DNA of 64,000 bases from Callorhinus ursinus (Eukaryota > Chordata > Mammalia > Carnivora > Otariidae). The DNA is taken from the NCBI RefSeq assembly GCF_003265705.1, contig NW_020312968.1, positions 9,671,434-9,735,433 on the forward strand. The letters are read 5' to 3'. The notes below the pieces were generated by a model. That model made no database searches and was not told the DNA's origin. It worked only from the letters and a program-made list of their open reading frames with translations. Below, one piece after another: positions 21,730 through 35,620 of the stretch (position 1 is the stretch's first letter; each line of letters begins with the position of its first letter). Both the position numbers and the translations under genes were made by a program.

Positions 21730-23245
21730 ACAACCAGGAAATATACTTGAAAGAACCAGAATGCACAAAGCCAGAGCTGCAGACCTCATTTTATAAACGT
21801 ACAGATCCCTAAACTGCCTGCAGATCTTCTGACCCCTCAGAAATGAAAGCGCCACCATCTCTCTTGCAGCTAAGCCACCTACAACTATTTCTGACTATCT
21901 GGTGGGCTAATTCCTCAATCTCTTGACAGTGTCTGGGTGATCCATGACTCTCCCTTCAAGGCACAATAAGATGGAAAGACCCCGGATCCCCAAATGGCTT
22001 TGTGGAGCAGAACCATCTTTGCTGGCCTAGCTTGTCTGGACAGTTAGACAAGAGGACAGAATGTCTGTATATCTTACCGAAACCATTTTTTAGTCTCTTT
22101 TTGGGTAATGAAGTTTTACCCTAAATTCCATAATCTTGAAGTTAGAAGAGAAACTGATGGATCATTTTTTTTAAGTATCCTGTTCATTTACCTCTTCTAT
22201 TCTCAGTCTAGGGTGCAAATCCCCATGGCCCACAGTTGAGAACAAACCACATATGTGACCCAAGAACATCACTGAGGAAATACCTTCATTCTTGATGTTA
22301 AAGAATAAAGTGATCTCTTTATCAGCTTTAAGGTTATATTCACCCCATCTCTTCCAAACTGACAAGAAAAGTAGTCCAAATGACCTCTTCATAACCAAAA
22401 TTATAGGCCGCAAGTCTGGCTAGGCTTTCACGGTGGGAATTCTTACCAAATGGACCACCAAAGAAAAACATCTTATTAAGACTATTCCACTTTTTAACTG
22501 AAGTGCCGAGACAAGACAGGATAATCTTTGAGGTCACTCCCAGCACAGAGTCTGTAATTGCTAAAAACTTATAAACCATTTTATTAGAATGAAAAAGGAG
22601 ATACCTTGAAGAAATAAGAACACTCTTTAAAAATGAAAAATGTTTGTTTTTGATAGAAAACACACAACCTGAAATCATGTGTGTGTGCACATGCCCTAGC
22701 TTGATCCTAGTCATAGTCAAAAATAGCTATAAATGTTTATAAATGATGTTCCAAGATTATTATTTTTGTTCTGGACACATGAGTATTTAATCGGTATAAG
22801 GAAGAAGACTCGGTAAATGAACACTTCCAACTCCGAGTTTCCATGAAAACTTGAATTTGAAGGAATTGGGTCAGAATGAGCCTTCTTTGTTCACACCAGT
22901 ATAAAACCGAATGTAATCACTGAAACAATCACAAAAGAAGGAGCACAAATATAAACAGTTTTCAAAAGGAAGTAGTCAAGTGTTCTAGATGACTGTGCAC
23001 CCAACAACTCAAAATGAGGACAGCTTGCCTCTCAAAGGGCCCTGGAAAGACCAACCTGCCTCCTCCCAACCTCTACTACCCATACACTCCCTAACCACTC
23101 CGAAGTAAAAAGCGGAAGAAAACAACACTCTAGAGGACAAAAACAAGTGAGAGAAATTTAAGACAGAAGTAAAAAAGAAACATCGAGAACCTAGGACCTA
23201 AATTTCTCGTTGGCTGCCAAATCAACTTCACAGTCAACAACGGAT
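21730..23245. other. Unassigned non-coding sequence
   Basis: No supported gene. The minus-strand frame at 22340-22720 has no family match and no conserved motif I recognise. Confidence 0.45.
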
Positions 23246-23249
23246 GTGT

Positions 23250-23560
23250 ATCGAGCACACTGTTCCTGGGGACCCAGGGTGAAGAAGACGGACAAGACCC
23301 CTTTCTTCATACAACTATCTACGGTGGGGATACAGACAAGCAAGTAGTATACAAACGGCACACAAGCTAATTACAGACTGTGAAGCCAAAAGTCAGTGCT
23401 GGGACATGTTGAGAGGCAGGGATGCTGGGCCACTATCACTGGATGGTCAGGGAAGGTCTCCTTCAGGAAGCAACTGCTGAGCTGAGGCCCAGAAGAAAAG
23501 GAGCCAGCCAAGGAAAGAGCTAGGGGAAGACGGTCCCAAGTTGGTTAAGACAGCCTGGCT
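23250..23560 (+). repeat. L2/MIR3-type ancient repeat
   Basis: 'ggggatacagacaagcaagt' and 'ggtcagggaaggtctccttc...gagctgaggcccagaag' match the old L2-like pattern. It is strongly diverged. Confidence 0.55.
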
Positions 23561-23829
23561 GTGTCCCAGTCAGAAGGTGCCCCTCTGGGTAGAGTATAGG
23601 ACATGAAGGGGAGAAAGGCTGGAACTCACCAGCCAAGCCCCCGTCTGCGGGAACACAGACCCACAGGGCCTCCTGGCTCTCTGATGAAATGTGACCTCCC
23701 ACCCAGAATCATCCAAAGGCACATTCCCTAAACTCAGGAAGGGGTCTGGGGGAAGCCAAAGAAAAAGTGAAGCAGCCATCATGGGGAGGATTAGGGGCAG
23801 TCAGACCTACCCCTTGGTGTCACTAGATT

Positions 23830-23950
23830 ATCCCCTCCGTTCAGAAAAGAAAACTACACTCAGGAAAGTCAAGTGGCTTGTACATTACACAGCTCTAAAG
23901 GGGATGAGCTGGTACTCAGATCAGGAGTGTCTGACTGGCATATCCAGTTT
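23830..23950 (-). repeat. MIR relic, minus strand
   Basis: 'aaagtcaagtggcttgtaca', 'cacagctctaaaggggatga' and 'tggtactcagatcaggagtg' fit reverse-complement MIR. Confidence 0.65.
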
Positions 23951-23969
23951 CTTTCATAACATCACATGA

Positions 23970-25140
23970 TTTTATTTTTATTTTTTAACATAACAAAGGC
24001 ACATGGCACAAGTTATAACAGAATATTATTAAGATTCACATGAACTGAGGATTTTTCACTTATGAAGTTGAATAAGGTTCGAATGATCTACTGATATACC
24101 CGGGAAGTTTGCCCTTGTATAATTCCTATCAACTAATTTATCTTCTTTATAAGTCGATGTTAATTAACATTTCAAAACAATCTCTACTTGATTCTAAATA
24201 CTTCTTGATTCTAAATACTTCTAAATACGTAATTCTTAACAGTTGAAATGTAGAAGCCCATGTGTCTAACAGGCTTATAACTGATGGTAATACAGAACTA
24301 TGACAGAATGCCATTCAGGCAGGGATGTGGACTCCTTGTATATGGAAACGTAATATTTACTGATATGGATGTAATTAATGTAATATTAAGCAGAAAAAGC
24401 AGAGCACAACATGGTACATACAAACTGGTTATAACTTTGACAAAGTTGTACCTGTACTTATCAACAAAGATGAGAAATAAATCTAAAGGCATAATAATAA
24501 AGATACATCTCTATTAAGGTCATTTTCATTTATAGTTGTTTGAGCTCACATAATAAATCTATGAGGCACCTTTCCAAAAGAAAACAATGTTAGAGAAATA
24601 AATGTCTTAAAAGGTCCACCTTCTAAACCTCTACCCAGAACACACGCTCATATTCTTCTCACCATTTGGAATCTTAAAAGTACAAATAGCTTTAGGGATT
24701 TTCTGATTTTAATTTAAATACCTGAGGTTTGTATTACTGAGCATTTCAATATTGACCCAATGGAAAAATCAGGACAAAAATGACTCCTATAGCCAAATAT
24801 TAGTATAAACATTGGACACCATCCAACATTTTTCTAGAGAATTGTTGCAAAACAGACCTCAGCCACTCATAACACATTCCATAAAACTCATCTGAAGCCT
24901 CATTTTCTCCTACCCTGCTATCTTGTAGATTAAAATGCTGCACCAATAATTTACTCCTGCCAGAAATATTAACAGAGTTTCACCAAATGCCATAAATGAT
25001 GGACTTCTAAAATGTTGCCTAAATTGTCTTGTGGGCATTTAAGAATTTAGCTAGTTTTGTATTTATTACCCACCACCCAGCAAACAGTGGTCTGTTTAAG
25101 ATGAACTCTTAAGTATATACACAAAATGGTTTTAGAAAAT
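23970..25140. other. Unassigned AT-rich sequence
   Basis: I see nothing supported as a gene or repeat here. A short local duplication of 'gattctaaatacttct' occurs at about 24190-24225. Confidence 0.45.
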
Positions 25141-25156
25141 TATTTAACCCTATTTC

Positions 25157-25353
25157 TTTTTTTAAAAAAAATTTTATTTATTTATTTGAGAGAGAGAATG
25201 AGATAGAGAGAGAGCATGAGACGGGGGAGGGTCAGAGGGAGAAGCAGACCCCCTGCTGAGCAGGGAGCCCAATGTGGAGCTCAATCCCAGGACTCCAGGA
25301 TCATGACCTGAGCCCAAGGCAGTCGCTTAACCAACTGAGCCACCCAGGCGCCC
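25157..25353 (-). mobile_element. CAN-SINE, minus strand, with TSD
   Basis: The reverse SINE is flanked by a 16-bp TSD (tatttaaccctatttc) at 25141-25156 and 25354-25369. Confidence 0.96.
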
Positions 25354-25369
25354 TATTTAACCCTATTTC

Positions 25370-26510
25370 AAAATGGATGGGAGAAAAATCAGAAGAGACG
25401 TTATATAGAAAAAAATTTTTTCCATTATATGTACTTCAAACCACATTTGTCAGACCTTCTACTTCATCCTTGAAAGCTGGCAATTCCACTGGCAATTGTC
25501 TATTTTTTATAGTAGCAAATAAAAGGACATAGCAAATCAAAACAAAAAAAATATTGGGAATGTTACTAAATGTCATTGAATTGTGAACTTCAAAACAGGT
25601 TAACTTTATAATTATGTGTAGTTTACCTCAAAAACTAAAAAAAAGAAAAGGATAAAGTTACCAATATGTCTTTATTACCATGAAAATATGATAGATGTGT
25701 GATAAAGAGAGAATATAGAGAGCCTAAGTCATGAAACTCTGAGGTTGTCCAACCAAAGCATGATAATAATAAAAAATTATGTATTCATGATTTAATACCT
25801 AAGATTTACTTCAAAGGAATATTCAGGGAAAAAGAATGCAGGGAGCAGAGGAATGGGTGAGGGTCTAGCTGAACAAGTTTGGCTGAGTTGGTAGTTGCTG
25901 AAGCCGGGTGATGGGTGTAGGGAATTCATTGTATTATTCCCTTTGCTTTAGTATATTTAAAAATGTCCATAGCAAACCGATTTTTAAAAATACATCTTTA
26001 CAGTAGATCTAATCCTGGAACTAGAAACACGTTGGGTACATAAGAAGTTTAAAATGAATCAGAAAACTGACAAAATTATCATCTCGCTTTACTGATTTCT
26101 AACAGTATCCATTGTGAGCTTCTTTTTTTAATGAAGAAGAAAGCTTCAGTATTTCTTCAGTGGTTGATTCCAACAGACTTCTCACATAGCACATTTTACA
26201 AAGGGTAACAATTTATGAGATCAGTACATACCAGGAGTATCATAGGCCGTTTCCAAGTTGTTAATCCTATGATTCCAGAGAGTATCACCTAGAAGGATAA
26301 ACAGTATCATAAATCTAGGAGAGGGACCAATTCCAATAAACTAATCCTAGTCTCATAAGTATTTTTTTTCCAAAAAAAACCTGAAATTTCAAAGCCTTTT
26401 AATATTCCTGCTCATATTACATGAGCCCTGGTAGACCACTTTGGACTCTCCTTTCCCCAAGGCCCCCAAAACTTTTTTATTGACTGTGTACGTTTTTTCT
26501 TAAGGTCAGT
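25370..26510. other. Intronic sequence with old L1 3'UTR remnants
   Basis: About 25820-25985 ('gaagccgggtgatgggtgta', 'tcattgtattattccctttg') resembles an old L1 3'UTR. The remainder is unassigned. No gene is supported. Confidence 0.5.
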
Positions 26511-26526
26511 TAAGAACACACAAAGA

Positions 26527-26722
26527 GGGGTACCTGGGAGGCTCAGTCCATTGAGCATCTGCCTTCGGCTGGGGTCGTGATCTCGGGGTCCTGGGATCGA
26601 GCCCCACTTCGGGCTCCCTACTCAGTGAGGAGCCTGAATGTCCCTCTGCCCCTCCCCCTGTTCGTGCTCTCTCTCTCTCTCTCTCAGATAAACAAATAAA
26701 ATCTTAAAAAAAAAAAAAAAAA
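26527..26722 (+). mobile_element. CAN-SINE, older subtype, with TSD
   Basis: The head ggggtacctgggaggctcag precedes a long A-tail. The TSD is imperfect: aagaacacacaaagag (26511-26526) against aaaagaacacaaagag (26721-26736). Confidence 0.94.
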
Positions 26723-26736
26723 AAGAACACAAAGAG

Positions 26737-28640
26737 AGTAGCCTATCCTTCCAGTCAGTGAAGGAATCAGTATTGTTGATCCAAGCTCCCTGCCCCAGGG
26801 CACCTAACCTGTTGCCATTGACAGCCTCATATGACATATGCGTGGCTGCATCCCTCCCTTCGTAAGGTGGGTACCCATCCTTTGTGGGACAAGTAAACTC
26901 CCTGAAGTGGTACACAAGGTCTCTCAGGATCCTCCTCTGCCCACTTCTCAACCCTGGTTTCTATGCACCCCTGCCCGTCCCCCCACCTAGCTTCCTCCCC
27001 AGTACACCTGTCCCCCATTAGGTTGGCAGATGCTGCAGGGCTCTGTGCTTCTCTTGACTAGTGTCTTCTCCTCCCAGCTCCCCTCATAGCTGCCTGAGAA
27101 CTACTATGCATCCTGCAAGGTCCTGACTAGCAGTCACCTCCTCCGAGAAGCCTTCACAGATCCCACCACCCCACACTCCTGGCACACTCTGGGAAGCCCT
27201 CTACACAATGTTCCCCCCAAAACACTCTCTGTCCTAATAACTTGAGAGGTGCATCTCTGCCTTGCCCACCGACTGTGAACTCCTACCTTGTCTCCCAATC
27301 TTCGGGTCCCAACCTGGCGCCTGTCATATGACTGGCAACCAATAATGTTCCTGAGCCTTGATTCCACAAAGAGGGGAGGGATTACAGTGAAAAAAGTCTC
27401 ACACTGCAAAAAGACTCTTCGATAAACAACAATCTAAAATCCTTGGTAAAGAAGAATCAGCATTTGGCCAAAATGTAAACTGGAAATCACCATCAGCCCT
27501 CTGGATATCCCAGTTCACTAAGCCGTTGGGAAAGAACAATCCAAGTGCTTCTTCAGCTCAGGGACGTTGTCATGTCACTGGAGCTCATTTTCCTTTGTGA
27601 AACAGTGTGCATGCATCTGCTCAATGCTGTTATGAGGGTTTTCCTTTATGTGCACTTTTTACCAAAATCCCTCAAATGTACAGTTCACAATTAGTGTTTA
27701 TCAACTACAAATCAATAGGGATTTTAGTGTTACTTTAGATTCCAAGCTCACAGGCCTGCTACCATGCCCTCCGTTCTCCATTTACTGGCTGAGAGTAAAT
27801 CATGCCACAATGTCAAACCAGCAGAGGACATGTCTACCCACTTATATCAAGAACCAGAAAGCACATATGGGCAGATAGGCAGCAGATCCTTGTATCCCAT
27901 GTATGTTTAAACAGACTATCAGCTGCCTGCCCACCAGGCACTAGATCCTTGCAATCATCTTAAATTCAGTAGGCTCTTTCTTCATTCTGAATGATTTCCG
28001 CCTGGAGATACGCAGGGCATGTGTCTGCATGTGGCCGCATCTACTTTACAAATTGGAACGTGAAATCCATGAGACCTTGGGGTCCAGGTTCCCCACCAGG
28101 CTTCTAAGTAACTACGCAACCTTGGCCAAGTCAGATCACTGTTCTGGTCCTCACTCTCGTTTCCTTAGAGATGTGGTAAGTGGAGGAAACCATGTCTGGC
28201 TCTCTTCTAACTCAAAAGTTTATCCTGCTGTGATGATACAGATTCCTCCGGATTCCTTTCAATCCAGCGCTGGCTCCACCTGCAGGCTGTGCGTGGGCAC
28301 GGATCGCTCGCACGTGTGTGTGCGTGTTCAGTCTTCGTGTGTGCACGTGTGTATGTGTGTGTGCCCACATGGGTGTGTGCTCCCTGCCTGCCCGCCCTGC
28401 TGCTTACTGGACTTAGCTGAGGAAATGAACCATCTTTGGAAAAACGTAACTGAAACGTTTGACTGCCCTTGAGGGAAACACAAACTGCCCACTTCACTAA
28501 AATATAAATATGATGTGAATTACCAGGTAGTGTTTGATATTTAGACCACCTGTCTTCCTTAATACAGAGCCCTGTGGTTCAGCTTTTTGGAACACATTTT
28601 TCCCACCAAAACAATATTATTGTTAAAATGAGGTGCCCAG
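26737..28640. other. Intronic sequence with L2 and MIR relics
   Basis: About 27115-27200 ('cctcctccgagaagccttca') is L2-like. About 28035-28180 ('ggttccccaccaggcttcta', 'ccttggccaagtcagatcac', 'gtttccttagagatgtggta') is MIR. A TG-rich low-complexity run lies at 28310-28380. No gene is supported, although frames at 28029-28472 (+) and 28207-28497 (-) are open through the low-complexity region. Confidence 0.5.
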
Positions 28641-28739
28641 CCCAGCCCATAAATGCCCATAAAAATAGCGAGAGACTTCATCTATACTTTCTACCTCCCC
28701 CACCAGCCACATCACCCCACCCTCACCCACATCAACAAT

Positions 28740-29160
28740 TTGGTGTGTTTACATATTTTACACATATACATATTTTTCTTTAAATTCTTATTACTAGACA
28801 AATATGTCCATATGCACATATACACATGCACAGAGGTAAACTTTTATAAAAAATGGGTCATAAAAGATACTTTCCTTCTCTTCTTTTTCTTTCTCAATAA
28901 ATACCTCAAGGGAATCTCTTCATGTCCACTGGAATGGCTCTCATTCACTTCGGTTTAATAGCTACATAATATTCCTCTGTACGGTTTCCCCAATGCATTC
29001 AGTCATTTTCATGTTCATTGATAGTCTATCTACTTCCATTTTTTTGCCTTCACAATTAATGCTATGGTAACCATCCATGGCCAAATAATGCCTAAAAACA
29101 AGTGCTTTTTATTTCTGTTGGACAAAATCCCAGGAATAGGGTTGCTAAGGTGAGAGGGAT
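28740..29160 (-). mobile_element. Ancient LINE (L1M/HAL1-like), minus strand
   Basis: 'tagctacataatattcctct', 'ttcattgatagtctatctac' and 'tcccaggaatagggttgcta' correspond to the reverse complement of old L1 C-terminal/3' landmarks. Confidence 0.6.
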
Positions 29161-31025
29161 AAATATATACATATATATATTCATATATTTAATAGGTCAT
29201 GACAGATATAGTTGTCATTTAAAATTAAGGGTCTCTGGGATAAAGGGACTAACCTATCTTTATTGTTTTTTGAGAGGAGATTTTGCATATATAAACAATG
29301 AACTTAAACCATAATTTAAAAAATATGTACAAAACGTATTTGACAAATAATAAATATCAATAATCTCAAAATACATATGACCTTAAAGATACTTAAGACC
29401 CAGTAGGAAGAAATATAAATCTTATTAACCTTATTAAAATATAAACCTTATTAAGCAGTATTAAATGAAGACTCAAATCAACATATACCACGTTCATCGA
29501 TTGTAAAGCAAAATATTTAAAGGTAATAAATTTCCATTTGAGTTGTTTTATAGACTCAGCACACACTCACATTAAATCCCAACAGGATTTTTGTAAATCA
29601 CCTTTCTTTACAGGGATGCTTTAAGAAATTAGATTCCAGTTGCAGGTGGGAGTTGTAGTTACATCCACCTCAGTTCTAAACCTGGCAACAAAGGCATATA
29701 CCTACTTCTACTCAATTTCTCCATTCCTCAAGCCCAATTAAACCCTACAACATTTATGGAACCCTATGAGAGGTGAGGCAGAGACTGAAGAGTTAGAATC
29801 CTCTGGAATGTGGAACAGAAGAGCTGTAGCTGGGGATGAATTTTTAAGAGCTCATGACTTACGAAATAGATGCTCACATTTCATCTGGGACTTGGGGGGA
29901 ATTGATAAATGGCAAGAAGGGTCAGAGAAAGGGGAGAAGGAGGCAGAGCATTCAATACCTCCATCCCCCTTGGTGGCAACAGTAGCTGGAGCTCCATCAG
30001 AACGGACAAGAAGGTCCCTTTACACTGGCTCTCCATCGTATCCATTACACCACAATGCTATTACTTGTTTGATTGTATTTTACACTCACTGGTAATCCCA
30101 CTGGATTACCACTGGATCTGTGAGTACTCGAGGCTCCTAGGGTCACTCAGTTAGTTATGGCCAGAGTCAACAAATGAATGAATGGACGGTGAATAACTGA
30201 ATGCATGAAATCAGAAATAGGGGATGAACCTGCTGGGATGACTACTTCAGCCTAAATATATTTTTCACTCTTGTGCTTCCTAAAAGAGTATACCAACAGC
30301 AAAAAGCAACTTCATCAGCATTCTTTCCACCCAGTGCAAGATGAAACTTGCCCTGAATGAACAGGCAAGCACCTATTTTCTAACACTAAGTTATCTCTGT
30401 ATTATTATAATGAGATTTATTATAATTTTGGTTTCACTCACTTGTAACCCATTCCTTGTAGCTTATAGGAGAAAGCAGAGACCTTTCTTTTCTCAAAGAT
30501 ATTGCAAAGAAGGATTCCAAGATACTTCACGCAAGAATCATTGTTACCCACCATACATGGTTAATGTGCCTTAATTTCCCAACTTAAAAATCAAATTATT
30601 AAGATCAAAAGCTTACTATTTTACTGCCCTATTTTTCCTTTGCTATCCATGAACATGCATTAGGGCAAAAATGTTCTGGATTGTTTGCCAAAAGTTGCTA
30701 TATCTGAACATAGAGATAAAAAGAGCCAAGCTGTAAATGTACCATGTTTACCTTATGAATTAAGCACACAATAGTCAAACTTCTCAACCATCTATCTTGC
30801 CTTACAGATTTTACAGTGGCAATTTAAAAAAATGTGTGTGTGCATGTGTGTTGGTATGTATTATGCTTCCCTATCTGTCTAGCATGATTCATTAAAAGAC
30901 CGAGGAAGTGGGCACCTGGATATTTCTAATGCACACATGATGGTTATTAGAACGTCCCAGGAAAAAATGGCCTTTTCATGCTTGGATTAAATATTGCCTT
31001 GATGTTTAAAAAACACTGATAGAAG
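29161..31025. other. Unassigned intronic sequence
   Basis: AT-rich. No supported ORF, RNA gene or young repeat is visible. Confidence 0.45.
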
Positions 31026-31029
31026 TTCT

Positions 31030-31210
31030 ACTATATGCCAGGCCTGGTACTAGGGCCCAGCAGCAAGTTCTCCTATATGTTCTCTAATTACACCCTCACA
31101 AAGTCAGTTCTGAGGCAAGAATCATTGCACCCATTTTACAGATGGGTAAATGAGGCTGAGAGGCTCAATGACTTACTCAAGAATTTATCAATGTCACTTT
31201 GCTGCCATGT
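31030..31210 (-). repeat. MIR/L2-type relic
   Basis: 'ctactatatgccaggcctgg' and 'cacccattttacagatgggt' are shared landmarks of this old class. Confidence 0.65.
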
Positions 31211-31224
31211 AAAATAAAGGACCA

Positions 31225-32390
31225 AGGAAAATCAATATAAAATCATCACAAAAATTATATTTAAAATAGCCCATAAATATTAAAGTAGTATTTGGTGATC
31301 ATGATAGAAAAAATGTACTTACTGTTGTTTAACTGGTAGAGACTTCAGAATTTTTTAGTTAGTTTCTCCTTTGAACCACTCATTCTTTTTTATATTTCAT
31401 CACTGCAATTTTTTAGAAAAAGGTTTACCTTAAGGTTCACCAACGTCTGTCTCTTTATAGGGAACTGGAATCTTGACAAAGAATTACAGACTCAAGGGAG
31501 GGGGGACCATGAGTTTAGGTCAGTGACTCAAAGCAGAGATGTATGCAGATAATATTAAGGATGTTAAGGCTCCCAGAGAAGAACAAAAAATTAATAAAAA
31601 CCAGTTCTCTACCATTTGCCTGAAATATCTTCCAAGTATATGTCATCAGAATAAGGAATTTTGTTTTTTGAAGGAGGAGACACAAACCAATGCAATCCTC
31701 TAACTCTTTCATTAATCCAGTGCAGTGTGGTAGTAACTAAATGTGCCCCCAAATAAAAAATGAGGACAAAATGACCTGAACATGGTCTTGGAGATTCTCC
31801 TCCTGCCACCCACCTGGGGTCAAACTTCAGGATGCTTTTAAAAGTGGCTAATCTCTTAGCTTCGTGCCTTTCAGGAATAATAGTAGACTGAGCCATTAAC
31901 CAATACCGGGAAGAAAATAAATGATCACAGAATGCTCAAAAACAATGAGTACGTTAAAAACACTCCCTTCAAATTGCTGACAGTATGAATGTAAAGTATG
32001 GAAAAATACTCTTTATAGGACTTGTTAATTCCTAAATACATAGTAAAATAGATAAAATACCTTCAAGGTCCAGACAAGTGAAGGAAGGTTCCAAATCTCA
32101 GGCTCAATGTGAGAACACTTACAGAGGTATATACGGAAAAACGTTCTTGATTTTTAAACTGTGTTAATAAAAGTCTTTTTAATGAATATATCCGTTCCTT
32201 GAATTTAATTTTGTATCAAATATAAATGCAAATTTTTTACTGAAGCTGAAAGAAGATTTGCCAATTTAATTGCTAGAGCAGACTAAGGCACATCACGGTC
32301 ATTCAGAGCTTGGGAGATGAAGATATCCTACCACTGTGTTCCTACGTGAGTCCAAAGTAACCTTAGACAAATGGGCACGACGACTCAACT
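31225..32390. other. Unassigned intronic sequence
   Basis: I see no supported feature. The minus-strand frames at 31515-31896 lack recognisable motifs. Confidence 0.45.
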
Positions 32391-32394
32391 ACCT

Positions 32395-32852
32395 GGTTTC
32401 AAATGCCAACGAAACTTCTGAGGGATAAATAAAACATCGTATGTCCATATGGTGGAATCTCATTCAGCAATGAAGGAATGAAGTATACCATAATCACACT
32501 CCATAATCTGAGAGAACCTTGAAAACATTATGCTAAGTGAAAAGAGCCCGTCACAAAGGACCACTATTGGATGATTCCATCTATATGAAATGTCCAGAAT
32601 AATCCATAGACCCAGAAAGTAGATTCATCAGTGGTTGCCTAAGGATAAAAGGGTCAGGGGGAAAATGGGGGGTGACTGCTAATGAGTGCAGGGTTTCTTT
32701 TTGGGGTGATGACAGTTTTCTAAAATTGTTTGTAGCAATGGTTGCGCATCTCCACGAATTCACCAAAAATCATTGAATTGCATGCCTTAAATAGGTGAGT
32801 TGTATGGAATGTGAATTATATCTCAATAAAGCTGTTATTAAAAAAAAACCCT
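32395..32852 (+). mobile_element. Ancient L1M 3' end
   Basis: 'catatggtggaatctcattc', 'ttatgctaagtgaaaagagc', 'tggatgattccatctatatg' and the terminal 'tatctcaataaagctgttat' with an A-tail are L1M 3' landmarks. Confidence 0.85.
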
Positions 32853-35125
32853 GCCGTCCTCCAGTCATAATTTTTAAGTTTTTCTCACAAAAACCTTAGT
32901 TTAGCTATCTTTATATTAGTACATTACAATGTGCTCTTAAGCCCTTTCTTTGTCTATTAAGCTGCTTTCTTTTAGAAATCCATACTGAAATATTTCATGG
33001 CTGAAATTATGATACCAGGGAGTTGCCTTAAAATTATCCAGGAGGGGGAGTGGGCGTGGGTGAGCCAGTGGCCATGTGTTGATTAACTATTGAAGCTGGA
33101 TGATGGGTAAAAAGGGGTTCATTATACTATTCTTTCTACATATGCTGAGATTTAAAATTTTCATAATAACATGTGAAAAGTGGAGGGGGGTGGTTTCTTA
33201 AGACCTGCCTGGTCACTTCTATGTTGTCTCTCTATTCTGTTTATTTCTTCTTTCTGTTTAAGATTTTCTTTTAAAAATGGCACACATATTGAACTCTTTA
33301 CAGATGAAATGGTGTGATGTCTGAGATCTGCTTCAAAATAATGTGGGAAGTTGACCTGACAAATGGCCTACGGAGCATGATGGACTCATTCCTACCCTGC
33401 TTAAAACACTCATCCTTCTGATACTGTCAGAACACACAGAGCCAGCAGCAAAGCTGGGATGAGGCAGAGATGAAACAATTATTGGAGCTTGGGGAAAGGT
33501 ATAGGAGGGTTCACTGAACAACGTTTGAGTAAATTCAAAATATCCCATAAAACAAACAAACAAAAAGCCTCTCCCGTGTACATAAATTCAAAAGGCATAT
33601 GCTACTGGTGAAACTTTTTTCCTAAAACACCACGGTCATGGTGCCTAATGTCATCCTCAAATACTACCCAGTCATTCTGGACACGCAGTTTCTGTTGGTT
33701 CTACAGTCACTTTGTAAATTCTGTGGCCATCCTCAGAAACGGGCCACAAAAAAATAAGCATAATGAACAATTGCAGGTTCATATATAGAGCTGAGGGGTG
33801 GGGTGGGGTGTGGAAAACAACCCGACAGAAAAGAATTTAGTTCCAAGTCACTGATTCTTTCCCTGCTCTGTTTTGCTGGGTCCTAGAAAACAAGGATACG
33901 CCCAGCCAGCAGGTCCAGGAACAGCCATCATCTTCTGGCTGATGGCCCTTTTTTTTTTTTAGCTATATATACTTCATCAAATCCAACTGTGGCTTGACTG
34001 ACATTAAAGTGTATTCACCTCTGAAATAATTCACAGTAGTACACTGATTTGGGGTTTTGATTTCAGAAGAGAAAAAAAAAATAGATTCAAATCATCCTAA
34101 ACTTGCTCTCTTTAAGAGGACAAGAGATTGTGATTTTAGAAAGGGGAAATCCCTACAAATGTATGCAAGATTCACTTCTGGTCCATGGTATTTAGATAAA
34201 TGAAATGCATCCACCATTTGGCTGAATTTAGTCTGACGAGTGGACTAGGGAGCATAATGAATCTAATCCCTGCCGAGAGCCCAGTGGCAGGGCCGGGAGG
34301 GTGGGCTTCCCCAAACACGATGAACAGAGCGTGAACTCCCCAGCACAGGCTGTTCCACAGTCAGACCATCCAGCGTCAAAGTATTTCAAAAGGAGAGCAA
34401 ACTGGCATCAGTTTAAGTATAAATGCCAGGCCGGGCTCACAGTACTTAATGTTCTTGATGTTCTTATTCAAACGATTACTTTGAGTTCAATTAGTTCTCC
34501 CTATATGCTTAAAATTTGGTCTTGAATCTGGGTATGCATGGACCTGCAAAAGGACAATTTTATGTATACTGGCCCATACATTCATTACGGATCTTACTTA
34601 AACTTTCAGAGTTAGTTACTTCATAAAAAGGTCCTTTACTTTCAAATATCCATCTTCCACAATCATTCCACAAAGACCTATTTCCAAGTCTCTCAGTCCC
34701 CAGCAAAGCTCAAGAGGTTGGATGCCTTAGACGCTAGGACATTTTAGGAGGCAGCCTTCCCCAGAAGCTGGGCACCTTGTGCCCCAGAGCAACCTTCCCC
34801 ATTGGAGGAAGCAGGGCCAGGTCGCTGCAGGGGGCAGACATCTCAGATTAGCTGCCCCCTGCTCCTGAGGCTCTGGCGAGCTCATACATAATGAAACTTT
34901 GGGTTCTTGAGAATGAAATTCTGCACAGCAGCCTGCCTGGCTCCAATAATCAAGTGGGAATTTAGGGCCTTCCTTTAATGACCAGGTACAGGCGCGGTTT
35001 GCACACACCCTGTCATTACCTCTTGAACTTGTCCCCAGATAGAGTGGAGCCATCCTACCCGGTACATTTCAGATTTCCGTGTGCCTTCAAGTGGAATAAA
35101 ATAAATGGCGTGCCCCAGTCCAGTT
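32853..35125. other. Intronic sequence with an old L1 3'UTR scrap
   Basis: About 33040-33180 ('ttgaagctggatgatgggta', 'ttcattatactattctttct') resembles an old L1 3'UTR. The rest, including 34250-35100, is unassigned. The long minus frame at 34727-35053 has no recognisable domain. Confidence 0.5.
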
Positions 35126-35129
35126 GCCA

Positions 35130-35215
35130 CTTCAATCACCCCACAAATACATCTACTATGTGCCAGGCACTGTGGCTACCTCAGTGGACAAAACAGATCA
35201 AATGCTCACCCTCCC
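35130..35215 (-). repeat. MIR/L2-type relic near the CpG island
   Basis: 'ctactatgtgccaggcactg' and 'cagtggacaaaacagatcaa' are classic landmarks of this repeat class. Confidence 0.75.
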
Positions 35216-35613
35216 CGCGCCGACGTTTTCAGAGAAGTAAATACTCAACGGCCCGAAGTTGAATCATTTTTCTCCTACTTTCCTACCATCCACCCCCATT
35301 CTTCCAATCTCCCGGAGCTGGAAATCTATTTTATTCTTTTAACTTGACAGGAACAACAAAATCCTTTAGCGTGCAAGGAACAGACACTGTCCAGATGCAA
35401 CCCAATTCACCCCTAAATACTACTCTCTCTGAGCCTTTCTCCCCCGCCCAGCCTCAACGCCTCCAAAAACTTCAATTGGCTTTAGGGGTTGTGCTCCCCA
35501 ACCTCGGCCCTGGGGTGGGGGGAGGGGGGCGCAATGCAGGGGCCGTGGAGGAGACCCGCCAGAGGCCCCTGCTCCCCCGAAGGGCCGTGTCCAGGGGAGC
35601 GGGGCGCGCGCGG

Positions 35614-35620
35614 CACTCAC
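35614..35620 (-). other. Splice donor of exon 1 (GTGAGTG)
   Basis: The reverse complement of 35614-35620 reads GTGAGTG, directly after codon TCG (35621-35623). The donor is a near-perfect consensus and explains why homology to the protein family stops there. Confidence 0.85.

Noticed and set aside
28029..28497. Open frames on both strands with Cys/Val- or His/Thr-rich residues
   Set aside because: They arise from a TG-rich low-complexity stretch and a MIR relic.
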